This document shows, in pieces, positions 8,836-16,398 of a stretch of 64,000 nucleotides of DNA (positions within the stretch are counted from its first letter, which is position 1; each line of letters begins with the position of its first letter). Location of the stretch: positions 1 through 64,000 of the forward strand of contig JBCCGG010000034.1 of assembly GCA_039029395.1 (NCBI GenBank), written 5' to 3'. The position numbers and the translations under genes are program-made. The notes under the pieces are model-generated. The model was not told the origin of the DNA and searched no databases. It saw only the letters and a list, made by a program, of their open reading frames with translations. Source of the DNA: JBCCGG01 sp039029395. GTDB lineage: Bacteria > Pseudomonadota > Alphaproteobacteria > Kiloniellales > JAKSDN01.

Positions 8836-9627
8836 CTACTTCCCCTCAAACCTTGCCGCCCGCTTCTCCGCGAAGGCCGCCACCCCCTCGCGGAAATCTG
8901 CGCTGCTGGCCGCCTTGGCCTGAAGGTCCCGCTCCAGGTCGAGCTGGGCGGCGAAGTCGTTGGTCGTGGAGGCGGCAAGCGCCTCTTTCAAGGCCCCGTA
9001 GGCGAGGGTCGGGCCTTGGGCCAGACGGGCGGCCAAGGCCTCGACCTCGGGCTCGAAGGTCTCGTCGTGGATCGCTTGGGCGATTAGGCCCCAATTGGCG
9101 GCGTCCTCGGCGGAAAGGGGCTCGGCCAGCAGCATCAGCTGCTTGGCCCGGGCGAGGCCGACCAAGCGGGGCAGGAGCCAGGTGCCGCCGCAGTCGGGCA
9201 CCAGGGCGATGCGGGTGAAGGCTTGGACGAAAGTCGCCGAGCGGGCCGCCAGCACGATGTCGCAGTTAAGCGCCAGGTTGGCCCCGGCCCCGGCCGCGAT
9301 GCCGTTGACGGCGGCGATCACCGGAACCGGCAAAGCCTGCAGGCGCTTCAAGACCGGGTGGTAGAACTGGTCGAGCGACTGGGCCACCTCGGCCCCGGCG
9401 TCCTCGCCGATCACCGCCGCCTCGCCCAGGTCCTGCCCCGCGCAAAAGGCCCGGCCGGCACCGGTCAGGATGACCGCCCGCACGGCCCGATCATCGGCTG
9501 CTCGGCCGAGCGCCTCGGCCAGGGCGACCAGGAGCGGGCGGGTCAGCGCGTTCAGCTTGTCCGGCCGGTTCAGGGTGATCCGGGCGACGTCCTCGGCGGC
9601 GTGGTAAAGCAGGATCTCGTCGGTCAT
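8836..9627 (-). CDS. paaG: PaaG-type enoyl-CoA isomerase/hydratase
   Basis: 263 aa crotonase-fold enzyme. It matches PaaG, the 1,2-epoxyphenylacetyl-CoA isomerase of phenylacetate catabolism, better than ordinary hydratases: GAGRAFCAGQDL, VNGIAAGAGANLALNCDIVL, the block ALVPDCGGTWLLPRLVG with Asp in the catalytic region, QLDLERDLQAKAASSADFRE and the tail EKRAARFEGK. The ATG at 9625-9627 (MTDEILLYHAAEDVAR) is the conserved start; the track-length extension to 9696 runs into a palindromic element. No other paa gene is nearby, so it could serve phenylacetate breakdown encoded elsewhere or act on other unsaturated acyl-CoAs. Confidence 0.86.
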   Translation of the reverse strand: MTDEILLYHAAEDVARITLNRPDKLNALTRPLLVALAEALGRAADDRAVRAVILTGAGRAFCAGQDLGEAAVIGEDAGAEVAQSLDQFYHPVLKRLQALPVPVIAAVNGIAAGAGANLALNCDIVLAARSATFVQAFTRIALVPDCGGTWLLPRLVGLARAKQLMLLAEPLSAEDAANWGLIAQAIHDETFEPEVEALAARLAQGPTLAYGALKEALAASTTNDFAAQLDLERDLQAKAASSADFREGVAAFAEKRAARFEGK

Positions 9628-9667
9628 GGCGGGCCCCTTCAGCTTCAAAGTGACTGACCGCACCCGG

Positions 9668-9802
9668 CCCTTGTCGTCATGATGAGCGGGGTGCATTTTG
9701 TCGAAGCGCGCTTAAGGCCGCCCGATGGGCGCCGGCTCCGCCGGTCGAAGAGCCTTGACCGCGCTTCGACAAAATGCCTTTTGGCCAGCATGACAACAAG
9801 GG
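9668..9802. repeat. Long nested palindromic element
   Basis: An 18-bp perfect inverted repeat (GCATTTTGTCGAAGCGCG at 9693-9710 against its complement at 9760-9777) is enclosed by a second arm pair (CCCTTGTCGTCATG at 9668-9681 against CATGACAACAAGGG at 9789-9802, one mismatch). The 49-base loop holds further GC-rich dyads (GGCGCCGGCTCCGCCGG). It fills the intergenic space between the divergent paaG-like and DUF423 genes. The shape is that of a dispersed REP/MITE-type element; a simple terminator is unlikely between divergent genes. I noticed no second copy in this window. Confidence 0.7.
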
Positions 9803-9839
9803 CGGAAACTGCCGCGTTCGGCGGCGTGGAGGGCGCGTG

Positions 9840-10211
9840 ATGAGCCTCTGGCTGGCGGCCGGCGCGGTCAACGGCTTCCTGGCGGTGGCGCTGGGTGCCT
9901 TTGCTGCCCACGGCCTAAAAGACCGGCTTGACGCCCAGGCGCTCGGCTGGGTCGAGACCGGCGTGCAGTACCAGATGTTCCATACTCTCGCCCTGCTCGC
10001 GGTTGCCTGGCTGGCGAGCCGGGAGGATGTGCAGGGCTGGAGCCTGCAGCTTGCCGGCTGGGGCTTCCTGGCCGGCTGCGTCCTCTTCTCCGGCCTGCTC
10101 TACCTCATGGCGCTGACCGGCACCCGCGGCCTCGGCGTCGTGGTGCCTCTGGGTGGCCTGGCCTTCTTGGCCGGCTGGGTCGGGCTCCTTGTGACGGCGC
10201 TTAGGGTATGA
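9840..10211 (+). CDS. DUF423 family membrane protein
   Basis: 123 aa integral membrane protein with four predicted spans. The family signature is clear: VNGFLAVALGAFAAHGLKDR near the N-terminus, then LGWVETGVQYQMFHTLALLA and a C-terminal GLGVVVPLGGLAFLAGWVGL. ATG 9840 is the conserved start; the frame continues upstream into the palindromic repeat. Function unknown for the family (YgdD-like). Two unknown paralogues follow closely downstream. Confidence 0.88.
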   Translation: MSLWLAAGAVNGFLAVALGAFAAHGLKDRLDAQALGWVETGVQYQMFHTLALLAVAWLASREDVQGWSLQLAGWGFLAGCVLFSGLLYLMALTGTRGLGVVVPLGGLAFLAGWVGLLVTALRV

Positions 10212-10214
10212 GGG

Positions 10215-10649
10215 ATGGAGGAACGCCACGCGCTTAAAGTACGGCTGGTAGATACAGGCGAAGAGCGCGTCGCTGAGGTCGTGATTGGTTACACCGGGTC
10301 AAGACGAAAATACACGTTTGGGCTGACAGTACCTGGTGTGCTGAGCTGCGGCTGTGAAGCTGGGGATAAGTTTTGGGCGCTTATCGGCGTTCGGCGGGTG
10401 ATCGAGCCGCTCGGTTGGCGGATCCTCTGCAACGGCTCGCGTCGCGACGTTTGGCCATCAGGCATGTGTTTAAGCATGGCCAGTGGTCGCTTGGCCTACG
10501 TCATGAAGATGGGAAAGCCGAGTGGCCCGGAATACCTGGTCAATGTGTTTGATCCCTGCGATGCCCATCTGGTGGCAACGATCGACGAGCAGATCGCCTT
10601 TCGGGACCGCTGGATTGCAGCCTACGTGCCGCCGGTGGCGAAGGAGTAG
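10215..10649 (+). CDS. Uncharacterised protein, first of a tandem paralogue pair
   Basis: 144 aa, starting 3 bases after the DUF423 stop, so probably co-transcribed. No signal peptide or membrane span. The conserved core is IEPLGWRILCNGSRRDVWPS at residues 63-82, ahead of GM, with a C-terminal NVFDPCDAHLVATIDEQIAF and a final Arg/Trp-rich helix. The same blocks occur in the next gene. I cannot name the family. Its small soluble form and tandem duplication are compatible with immunity-like or accessory proteins, but nothing here proves this. Confidence 0.7.
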   Translation: MEERHALKVRLVDTGEERVAEVVIGYTGSRRKYTFGLTVPGVLSCGCEAGDKFWALIGVRRVIEPLGWRILCNGSRRDVWPSGMCLSMASGRLAYVMKMGKPSGPEYLVNVFDPCDAHLVATIDEQIAFRDRWIAAYVPPVAKE

Positions 10650-10655
10650 CCTCCG

Positions 10656-11108
10656 ATGTCAGAAGGCTCCCTGTGCGACCCCGAGGACATAACGGAGCAC
10701 ACCATCACCTTTCTTAACATTGACATCGGTGAGGAGCGTGTGTCCCGGATCTCAATAACTTATCTGGGCGGCAATCCGGACTATCGGATTAATGTTGAAA
10801 TTCCTGATCTTCTTCACCAAAGCTTTGAGGCCAATGACGTGTTCGAGTGTCTCATCAAGCTACGCCGTCTGATCGAACCGATGGGATGGCGTGTACTTTG
10901 CAATGGTGCGCGTAAAGACGCTTATCCGTCTGGAATGGCGCGTGACATGGGTGGGGGCTTCGGCCTCTATGTACTGGTGTTGGGAAGACATGCGTTGACA
11001 AAGCACCTGATCTCTACCTTCGACCCTTGTGCCGCGCACCAGGTTGGAACCATTGAGGAGCAAAAGGCATTCTTTCGGCGGTGGGTCCGCTCCCCGAAAC
11101 CGCGTTGA
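10656..11108 (+). CDS. Uncharacterised protein, second of a tandem paralogue pair
   Basis: 150 aa, starting 6 bases after the first paralogue with AAGGAG near the end of that gene. Shared features are GEERV near the N-terminus, IEPMGWRVLCNGARKDAYPS at residues 73-92, STFDPCAAHQVGTIEEQKAF and a terminal RRWVRS. Divergence is high outside these blocks, so the duplication is old. Codon use is slightly less GC-rich than the flanking housekeeping genes. Function unknown. Confidence 0.7.
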   Translation: MSEGSLCDPEDITEHTITFLNIDIGEERVSRISITYLGGNPDYRINVEIPDLLHQSFEANDVFECLIKLRRLIEPMGWRVLCNGARKDAYPSGMARDMGGGFGLYVLVLGRHALTKHLISTFDPCAAHQVGTIEEQKAFFRRWVRSPKPR

Positions 11109-11184
11109 CGGCTGGTAAAGCGGGATGGCTGACGTTCCTTACGACTGCTAGGTTTGGGTCAAGGACCGCCAAGGGAGGGAGGCG

Positions 11185-11415
11185 ATGACCACTACAGAAC
11201 TGGACACCAAGGGCCTCAAGTGCCCGCTGCCTGTCTTGCGGGCGCGCAAGGCCATGAAGCGGGTCGAACCCGGCGGTCTGCTCCAGGTCGAGGCGACCGA
11301 CCCCTCTTCGGTGCAGGACTTCAAGAACTTTTGCGACACGACCGGGGACGAGCTTGTAGAGTCGACCGAGGAAGGCGACGTCTACACCTTCTTGATCCGC
11401 AAGAAGGCCGGCTAA
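11185..11415 (+). CDS. tusA: TusA-family sulfurtransferase
   Basis: 76 aa cytosolic sulfur carrier. The signature KCPLPVLRARKAM places the persulfide-carrying Cys at residue 13 in the C-P-x-P motif. VEATDPSSVQDFKNFCDTTG matches the second half of the fold. ATG 11185 follows GGGAGGGAGG. TusA proteins relay sulfur for tRNA thiolation, molybdenum cofactor and other pathways; which one applies here is not evident, since no dsrEFH or tusBCD genes are nearby. It is convergent with the cyclophilin gene. Confidence 0.9.
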   Translation: MTTTELDTKGLKCPLPVLRARKAMKRVEPGGLLQVEATDPSSVQDFKNFCDTTGDELVESTEEGDVYTFLIRKKAG

Positions 11416-11431
11416 CCGAAGCTAGCCGGCC
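11406..11431. terminator. Hairpin between convergent tusA and cyclophilin genes
   Basis: GGCCGGCTA (11406-11414) pairs perfectly with TAGCCGGCC (11423-11431) across an 8-base loop, overlapping the tusA stop codon. There is no clear T-run on either side, so factor-independent termination is uncertain. Confidence 0.4.
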
Positions 11432-11440
11432 GTCAGTCGC

Positions 11441-12004
11441 TTAGCCGTCAATGTCGGCCTTGACCCGCATGCGCACGATCTTGTCCGGGTCGTCGACCTG
11501 GCCGCTCTGGCGGCCGGCCGGGGCCTTCTTGATCTTGTCGACTGCGTCCATGCCGTCGATCACCTTGCCCCAAACGGTGTACTGGCCATTCAAGAACGAA
11601 GCGTCGTCGAATACGATGAAGAACTGGCTGTCGCCGCTGTCCGGGGACTGGGCGCGGGCCATGCCGACCACGCCGCGCACGAAGGGCTCGCTGGTGAACT
11701 CGGCCGGCAGGTTCTTGCCCGAGCCGCCCCGGCCGGTGCCGGTCGGATCGCCGGTCTGGGCCATGAAGCCCTCCATCACCCGGTGGAACACGACACCGTC
11801 GTAGAAGCCTTCGCGGGTCAACTCGCGGATCCGGTCGACGTGAGTCGGTGCAAGCTCGGGCAGCATCTCGATTTCGACGACGCCGTGTTCGGTCTCCATC
11901 ACCAAGACGTTTTCCGGGTCAGCGGCGGAGGCGGGTTGGGCCATGATCAATCCAATCATCAAGATAAGAGGGGTGAGAAGGCGTGACTTGAGGACGCTCT
12001 GCAT
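11441..12004 (-). CDS. Periplasmic cyclophilin-type peptidyl-prolyl isomerase
   Basis: 187 aa with a Sec signal peptide (residues 1-27, ending AQPASAAD). The mature part is a compact cyclophilin: GFYDGVVFHRVMEGFMAQTG (Arg and Phe of the active site), GTGRGGSGKNLPAEF, GMARAQSPDSGDSQFFIVF and LNGQYTVWGKVIDGMDAV. It should catalyse proline cis-trans isomerisation in the periplasm, helping envelope protein folding, as PpiA does. It is downstream of icd on the same strand, 45 bases away, and may share its transcript. Confidence 0.92.
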   Translation of the reverse strand: MQSVLKSRLLTPLILMIGLIMAQPASAADPENVLVMETEHGVVEIEMLPELAPTHVDRIRELTREGFYDGVVFHRVMEGFMAQTGDPTGTGRGGSGKNLPAEFTSEPFVRGVVGMARAQSPDSGDSQFFIVFDDASFLNGQYTVWGKVIDGMDAVDKIKKAPAGRQSGQVDDPDKIVRMRVKADIDG

Positions 12005-12049
12005 GGTTCGGTGGTTCCCGTTTCTTATGGAAGCTAGGCCACGCCTCGT

Positions 12050-13264
12050 CTAACTGGCGGCCGTCTTCAGGTTTTCATCAAGCTTGTCCATGAACTGGCC
12101 GGTGGTCAGCCATTTCTGGTCCGGGCTGATCAGGAGCGCCAGATCCTTGGTCATGTCGCCCGATTCCACGGTCTCCACGCAGACCCGCTCGAGCGTCTCG
12201 GCGAACTGGGTGACCGCGGGCGTGTCGTCGAACCGGCCCCGGTGGGAAAGGGCCCGGGTCCAGGCGAAGATCGAGGCGATTGGGTTGGTCGAGGTATCCT
12301 TGCCCTGCTGATGCAGGCGGTAGTGGCGGGTCACCGTGCCGTGGGCCGCCTCGGCCTCGATGGTCTTGCCGTCGGGCGTCATCAGCACCGAGGTCATGAG
12401 GCCGAGCGAGCCGAAGCCCTGGGCCACCGTGTCCGACTGCACGTCGCCATCGTAGTTCTTACAGGCCCAAACGAAGCCGCCCGACCACTTGAGCGCGGCG
12501 GCCACCATGTCGTCGATCAGGCGATGCTCATAGCTGATACCCTTGGCCTCGAAGCGATCCTTGAACTCCTGATCGTAGATTTCTTGAAAGAGGTCCTTGA
12601 AGCGCCCGTCGTAGGCCTTGAGGATCGTGTTCTTGGTGGATAGATAGACCGGCCACCCGAGGTCCAGGCCATAGTTCATGCAGGCCCGAGCGAAACCACG
12701 GATCGAATCATCCAGATTGTACATGCTGAGGGCAACGCCGCCGCCCGGGAAGTCGAAGACCTCGCGGGTGATCGCCTCGCCGCCGTCGGCCGGCTGAAAG
12801 GTCAGGGTCAGCTTACCGGCGCCCGGCACCACGAAGTCGGTCGCCCGATACTGGTCGCCGAAGGCGTGACGGCCGATCACGATCGGCTCGGTCCAGCCGG
12901 GCACCAATCGCGGCACGTTCTGCATGATAATCGGTTGGCGGAACACCGTGCCGCCCAGGATGTTTCGGATCGTGCCGTTGGGCGAGCGCCACATCTTCTT
13001 GAGCCCGAACTCCTCAACCCGCGCCTCGTCGGGCGTGATGGTGGCGCATTTGACGCCGACGCCGTGGCGCTGGATGGCATGGGCGGCGTCGATCGTGACC
13101 TGGTCGTCGGTTTCGTCCCGGTGCTCGATGGATAGGTCGTAGCGGTCCAGATCCACATCCAGATAGGGCAGGATCAGCTTGTCCTTGATCATCGCCCAGA
13201 TGATCCGGGTCATCTCGTCGCCGTCGATCTCGACGACCGGATTTTTGACCTTGATCTTCGCCAT
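12050..13264 (-). CDS. icd: NADP-dependent isocitrate dehydrogenase
   Basis: 404 aa enzyme of the TCA cycle that converts isocitrate to 2-oxoglutarate. It belongs to the eukaryote-like homodimeric class typical of alphaproteobacteria: N-terminus KVKNPVVEIDGDEMTRIIWA, PNGTIRNILGGTVFRQPI, CKNYDGDVQSDTVAQGFGSL and EAAHGTVTRHYRLHQQGK with the following TSTNPIASIFAW. The start at 13262-13264 (MAKIKVKNP) is the conserved one; a GTG/ATG extension of 7 codons exists. Length is full for the family. Confidence 0.97.
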   Translation of the reverse strand: MAKIKVKNPVVEIDGDEMTRIIWAMIKDKLILPYLDVDLDRYDLSIEHRDETDDQVTIDAAHAIQRHGVGVKCATITPDEARVEEFGLKKMWRSPNGTIRNILGGTVFRQPIIMQNVPRLVPGWTEPIVIGRHAFGDQYRATDFVVPGAGKLTLTFQPADGGEAITREVFDFPGGGVALSMYNLDDSIRGFARACMNYGLDLGWPVYLSTKNTILKAYDGRFKDLFQEIYDQEFKDRFEAKGISYEHRLIDDMVAAALKWSGGFVWACKNYDGDVQSDTVAQGFGSLGLMTSVLMTPDGKTIEAEAAHGTVTRHYRLHQQGKDTSTNPIASIFAWTRALSHRGRFDDTPAVTQFAETLERVCVETVESGDMTKDLALLISPDQKWLTTGQFMDKLDENLKTAAS

Positions 13265-13432
13265 TCTTGCCTCTCGCCCCCACACTTCAGCCAGCGCAAA
13301 CTACCTATGCACGGGCGCGCTCAACCAGCGCCCGGCGGCGGCGAAGATAACAGTCTAGCGCGGGAGCGCAAGCCGCCCCTGGGGATGCTGACCGCATGTT
13401 AATTCAAGCCTGGCCGGGCGCGATTTTCCGCG

Positions 13433-14017
13433 TCACAGTTTGTCAGTGGCGCTTTCCAATTCAGAGTCCGGGGCCGATTCGAGCGCCGGCAAAATATCGG
13501 CGATGCGGTCGACCACTATAACGAGCTTTTCCATCGGCTGGCGGATGTAGCCGTTCGACGCCTGGTGGGCGATCAAGTCCAGCAGCGGCTGCCAGAAGCC
13601 GCCCAAGTTGACCAGGACGATCGGCTTGTCGTGCAGGCCAAGCTGGCGCCAGGTGATCACCTCGAAGGCCTCGTCCAAGGTGCCCAGACCGCCGGGCAGG
13701 ACGCAGAAGGCGTCGGCCAGCTCAACCATGCGCGCCTTGCGCGGGTGCATGGCATCGACCACCTCCATGGACTCCAGCCCGTCGTGGCCGACCTCCAGGT
13801 CCTGCAAAAAGGTCGGGATTACCCCGGTGGTGCGCCCGCCGGCGTCGAGCGCGCCGTCCGCCATGGCGCCCATCAGGCCGACCCGTCCGCCGCCGAACAC
13901 CAGCCGCACGCCCTCTTCGGCCAATGTGCGGCCAAAGTCCCGCGCGGCAGTTAGATGTGCTACATCGACTTGGTTGGACGAGCCGCAATAGACGCAAACA
14001 GATCCGATTTTCGCCAT
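13433..14017 (-). CDS. LOG family protein (nucleoside monophosphate phosphoribohydrolase)
   Basis: 194 aa Rossmann-fold protein of the LOG family. The nucleotide-binding and catalytic signature is present as PRKARM and LPGGLGTLDEAFEVITWRQL. The N-terminus IGSVCVYCGSSNQVD is typical. In plants and several bacteria these enzymes release free cytokinin bases from their riboside monophosphates; in most bacteria the true role is nucleotide salvage or unknown. Start 14017 (MAKIGSVCVYC) is preferred to the longer frame reaching 14086. Monocistronic. Confidence 0.9.
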   Translation of the reverse strand: MAKIGSVCVYCGSSNQVDVAHLTAARDFGRTLAEEGVRLVFGGGRVGLMGAMADGALDAGGRTTGVIPTFLQDLEVGHDGLESMEVVDAMHPRKARMVELADAFCVLPGGLGTLDEAFEVITWRQLGLHDKPIVLVNLGGFWQPLLDLIAHQASNGYIRQPMEKLVIVVDRIADILPALESAPDSELESATDKL

Positions 14018-14187
14018 GATTACTCCCACCTCCACATGCTGGCCGGTCGGCTCTAACCTATCAAGCCGCCTCGGAAAAGTAGCCAAAAAGGGCCATTTCA
14101 GAATATGTCAATTTTATGGCAGCGCCATTGCGCCGCGGCCTCGGGCGTATTAGGGTTGGTTACATGTGACGGTTGGAGTCGCCGATC

Positions 14188-15306
14188 TTGAAGCGCTCGG
14201 CCTTGATCGCGGTCGCCTTGCTGCTTTTGGTTGGCGTGGCGGCGGCACTGTACTACCAATACACCGACGGCCCGGCGCCGTCGGTCGCGAAAGCTGTTCC
14301 CTCAAACGAAGGTCCTGTCGAGCCTGACCAGACGGCCGAAACCGAGCCGGCTTTGGCCCCTAGCGTGGACGAGGCCATTGAGCCGCCGAGTTTCGACATC
14401 GTGCGCGTCGAACCGAGCGGCGACACGGTGATGGCGGGCCGCGCGGTGCCCGGCAGCAAGGTTGAGGTGCTGGACGGGGAAGAGACAATCGGCGAGACCA
14501 CGGCCGGTCCGACCGGCGAATGGGTGCTCGTGCCCGAGGCGCCCCTGGGCCCCGGCAGCCATGAGCTCAGCCTACGCGCGACCAGCCCGGCCGGCGGCAA
14601 TCCCGAAACGATCCCCTTCGCCAGCACCGAGAAAGAGCCGTCGCCAGTCACCGAGATCGCCGAGTCCGATCCAGTAGAGGATGGGCTGAGTAGCGGCCCG
14701 GCCAGTGTCGCATCCAAGGACGTGGTGTTGGTCACGGTGCCCGACCGGACGAATGACGGTCTCGACGAGATCCCCGACACGCCTGTCGCCGTGCTTGCCT
14801 CAAAGGATGGCGAAGGCGCGACCCGGATCCTCCAGGGACCCGGCGAGGGCATTATCGACCACGATCTGGTGCTCAACGCGGTCGACTACGACCTGGAGGG
14901 CCGGGTTACGATTAGCGGCCTGGCGACACCTGGCGCGACCCTGGTGGTCTATCTGGATAACGAGGCGCTCGGCCAGCTCACCGTGGGCGTCGAGGGCCAC
15001 TGGCTCTACAAGGTGACCCAGGTGGTGCTGCCGGGGCTGCATACGCTGAGAATCGACATGATCGGCGCCGACGGCAGCGTGGTTGCCCGGGTCGAGACGC
15101 CTTTCGAGCGCTCCTCGGTGGTCGCCGACCTCAAGGGGAAGGGTTTCGTCGTGGTCCAGCCAGGCAACAGTCTGTGGCGGATCGCCCGGCGGACCTATGG
15201 CCGCGGCCTGCACTTCACAGTGATTCACCAGGCCAACAACGATCAGATCGGCGATCCCCATCTGATCTATCCGGGCCAGATCTTCGTGTTGCCCAAGGTC
15301 AACTAG
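14188..15306 (+). CDS. Membrane-anchored LysM protein with Ig-like repeats
   Basis: 372 aa. A TTG at 14188 is chosen because GGAG lies 9 bases before it and the product then starts MKRSALIAVALLLLVGVAAA, a clean signal anchor; a TTG at 14173 adds five residues. A long Pro/Glu/Ala linker leads to two similar bacterial Ig-like blocks (about 70-120 and 245-310: VMAGRAVPGSKVEVLDGEET and ISGLATPGATLVVYLDNEAL). A C-terminal LysM domain follows (VVVQPGNSLWRIARRTYGRG ... IYPGQIFVLPK). It probably binds peptidoglycan from the periplasm. Such proteins are common in alphaproteobacteria next to LOG genes. Confidence 0.85.
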   Translation: MKRSALIAVALLLLVGVAAALYYQYTDGPAPSVAKAVPSNEGPVEPDQTAETEPALAPSVDEAIEPPSFDIVRVEPSGDTVMAGRAVPGSKVEVLDGEETIGETTAGPTGEWVLVPEAPLGPGSHELSLRATSPAGGNPETIPFASTEKEPSPVTEIAESDPVEDGLSSGPASVASKDVVLVTVPDRTNDGLDEIPDTPVAVLASKDGEGATRILQGPGEGIIDHDLVLNAVDYDLEGRVTISGLATPGATLVVYLDNEALGQLTVGVEGHWLYKVTQVVLPGLHTLRIDMIGADGSVVARVETPFERSSVVADLKGKGFVVVQPGNSLWRIARRTYGRGLHFTVIHQANNDQIGDPHLIYPGQIFVLPKVN

Positions 15307-15322
15307 GCGGACGGTTGCTCGG

Positions 15323-15970
15323 GTGCTGACCGTCTGGGGCCGGGCCAATGCCTTTAACGTACAGAAGGTCATGTGGGCCGTGGGCGAGCTTGGCGTGGCC
15401 CACGAGCGTATCGATGTCGGTGGCGCCTTCGGCGGGCTCGACGACCCTGCTTTTCTATCCCGTAATCCCAACGGCACGATCCCGGTCCTTAACGACGGCG
15501 CGGTGACGGTCTGGGAGAGCCACGCGATCGTCCGCTACTTGGCTGCGCGCTATGGCGCCGGCGGCCTGTGGCCGGAAGAGCCGGGCGCGCGGTCCGGCGC
15601 CGACCTCTGGATGGACTGGATGCAGACCACCCTGCAGCCCGATTTCATGCGGCTCTTCTGGGGCTATGTGCGCCGGCCGCCCGAAGCGCGCGACTGGCCG
15701 CGCCTGCGCGCCGTTTTGCGGCGCTACGGCAAGCTCTTGGGCCTTCTCGACCGGCACTTGGCGGCCCAGCCCTATCTGGCAGGCGAAAGCTTCACCATGG
15801 CCGACATTCCCGTTGGCACGAGCCTCTACCGTACGGTCGAGATGGGCCTCGAGGGACTGGTCTTGCCGGACCATGTGGCGGCCTGGCACGAGCGGCTATC
15901 CGCGCGCGGGGCCTACCAGGACCACGTGATGATACCATTCGACGAGATGTGGGGCCGGGAGGGCTATTGA
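15323..15970 (+). CDS. Glutathione S-transferase
   Basis: 215 aa two-domain GST. The N-terminal thioredoxin-like domain has RNPNGTIPVLNDG (cis-Pro loop) and WESHAIVRYLAARYG (glutathione gamma-Glu binding Glu-Ser). The helical C-terminal domain has the N-capping box motif SFTMADIPVG. The GTG at 15323 begins MLTVWGRANAFNVQKVMWA. The first-strand region has Ser/Asn rather than a clear Tyr, so it is nearer the theta or beta/Ure2p-like classes. Substrate unknown. Close behind the LysM gene (16 bases), possibly by chance. Confidence 0.9.
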   Translation: MLTVWGRANAFNVQKVMWAVGELGVAHERIDVGGAFGGLDDPAFLSRNPNGTIPVLNDGAVTVWESHAIVRYLAARYGAGGLWPEEPGARSGADLWMDWMQTTLQPDFMRLFWGYVRRPPEARDWPRLRAVLRRYGKLLGLLDRHLAAQPYLAGESFTMADIPVGTSLYRTVEMGLEGLVLPDHVAAWHERLSARGAYQDHVMIPFDEMWGREGY

Positions 15971-16071
15971 GCCAGCCCGGCGATGTGCCAACCCACGCTA
16001 TGTACCACCTGGAGCTGACCGACCTGCGGCCGGGATGAGCGATGCTGCCTCTCCAGTTTCTTGCATGATAA

Positions 16072-16084
16072 TGAACATTGTTCA
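16072..16084. promoter_or_regulatory. Operator-like palindrome 1 (TGAAC-N3-GTTCA)
   Basis: TGAACATTGTTCA is a 5-bp perfect inverted repeat about a 3-base centre. A near-identical site lies 54 bp downstream. The form is typical of TetR-family operators. Confidence 0.55.
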
Positions 16085-16093
16085 AATAATTCG

Positions 16094-16124
16094 TTGACGA
16101 AACTCTGTACTAACCCCATTTAAA
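16094..16124 (+). promoter_or_regulatory. Candidate sigma-70 promoter between two operators
   Basis: TTGACG at 16094-16099 and TTTAAA at 16119-16124, spaced 19 bases, lie between the two TGAAC-N3-GTTCA palindromes. The -10 match is imperfect and the spacing slightly long, so this is only a candidate. Confidence 0.35.
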
Positions 16125-16125
16125 T

Positions 16126-16138
16126 TGAACATAGTTCA
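16126..16138. promoter_or_regulatory. Operator-like palindrome 2 (TGAAC-N3-GTTCA)
   Basis: TGAACATAGTTCA differs from site 1 only in one central base. The pair brackets the candidate promoter and precedes the decayed TetR-like frame at 16196. Confidence 0.55.
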
Positions 16139-16195
16139 TTACACGATATCGACAGATGTTCAAACCTCTCCTAACTCCGATTTGAGGTACTACGA

Positions 16196-16398
16196 ATGAC
16201 GCTGCCGAGGCGCAGACCGGCCGAAACGCCCAAGTGATCCTCGATCAGCACATTCGGGATTGCGGTGCGACGGTCGACATGGCCCGCATAGCATTGGCGG
16301 TAGCGATCGCCCAACACCGAGAAGCTCATTCGAGACCTTTCCGAAGCCGCACCCGGCGAGTGATCGGGAGGCGGTGCTGACGACGGAGATAGCCAACA
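16196..16398 (+). pseudogene. Frameshifted TetR-like regulator remnant
   Basis: An ATG at 16196 with GAGG 8 bases upstream opens MTLPRRRPAETPK and then meets TGA at 16235-16237. Shifting frame by one base restores VILDQHIRDCGATVDMARIA, which looks like the N-terminal DNA-binding part of a TetR regulator (Arg-rich start, ILD in helix 1, V-D-M-A-R-I-A in helix 2). It then becomes unreadable, and a third frame gives ETFPKPHPASDREAVL. I infer several indels. The ligand-binding domain is gone: the hydroxylase gene begins at 16399. The TetR assignment rests on motif resemblance only. Confidence 0.4.
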
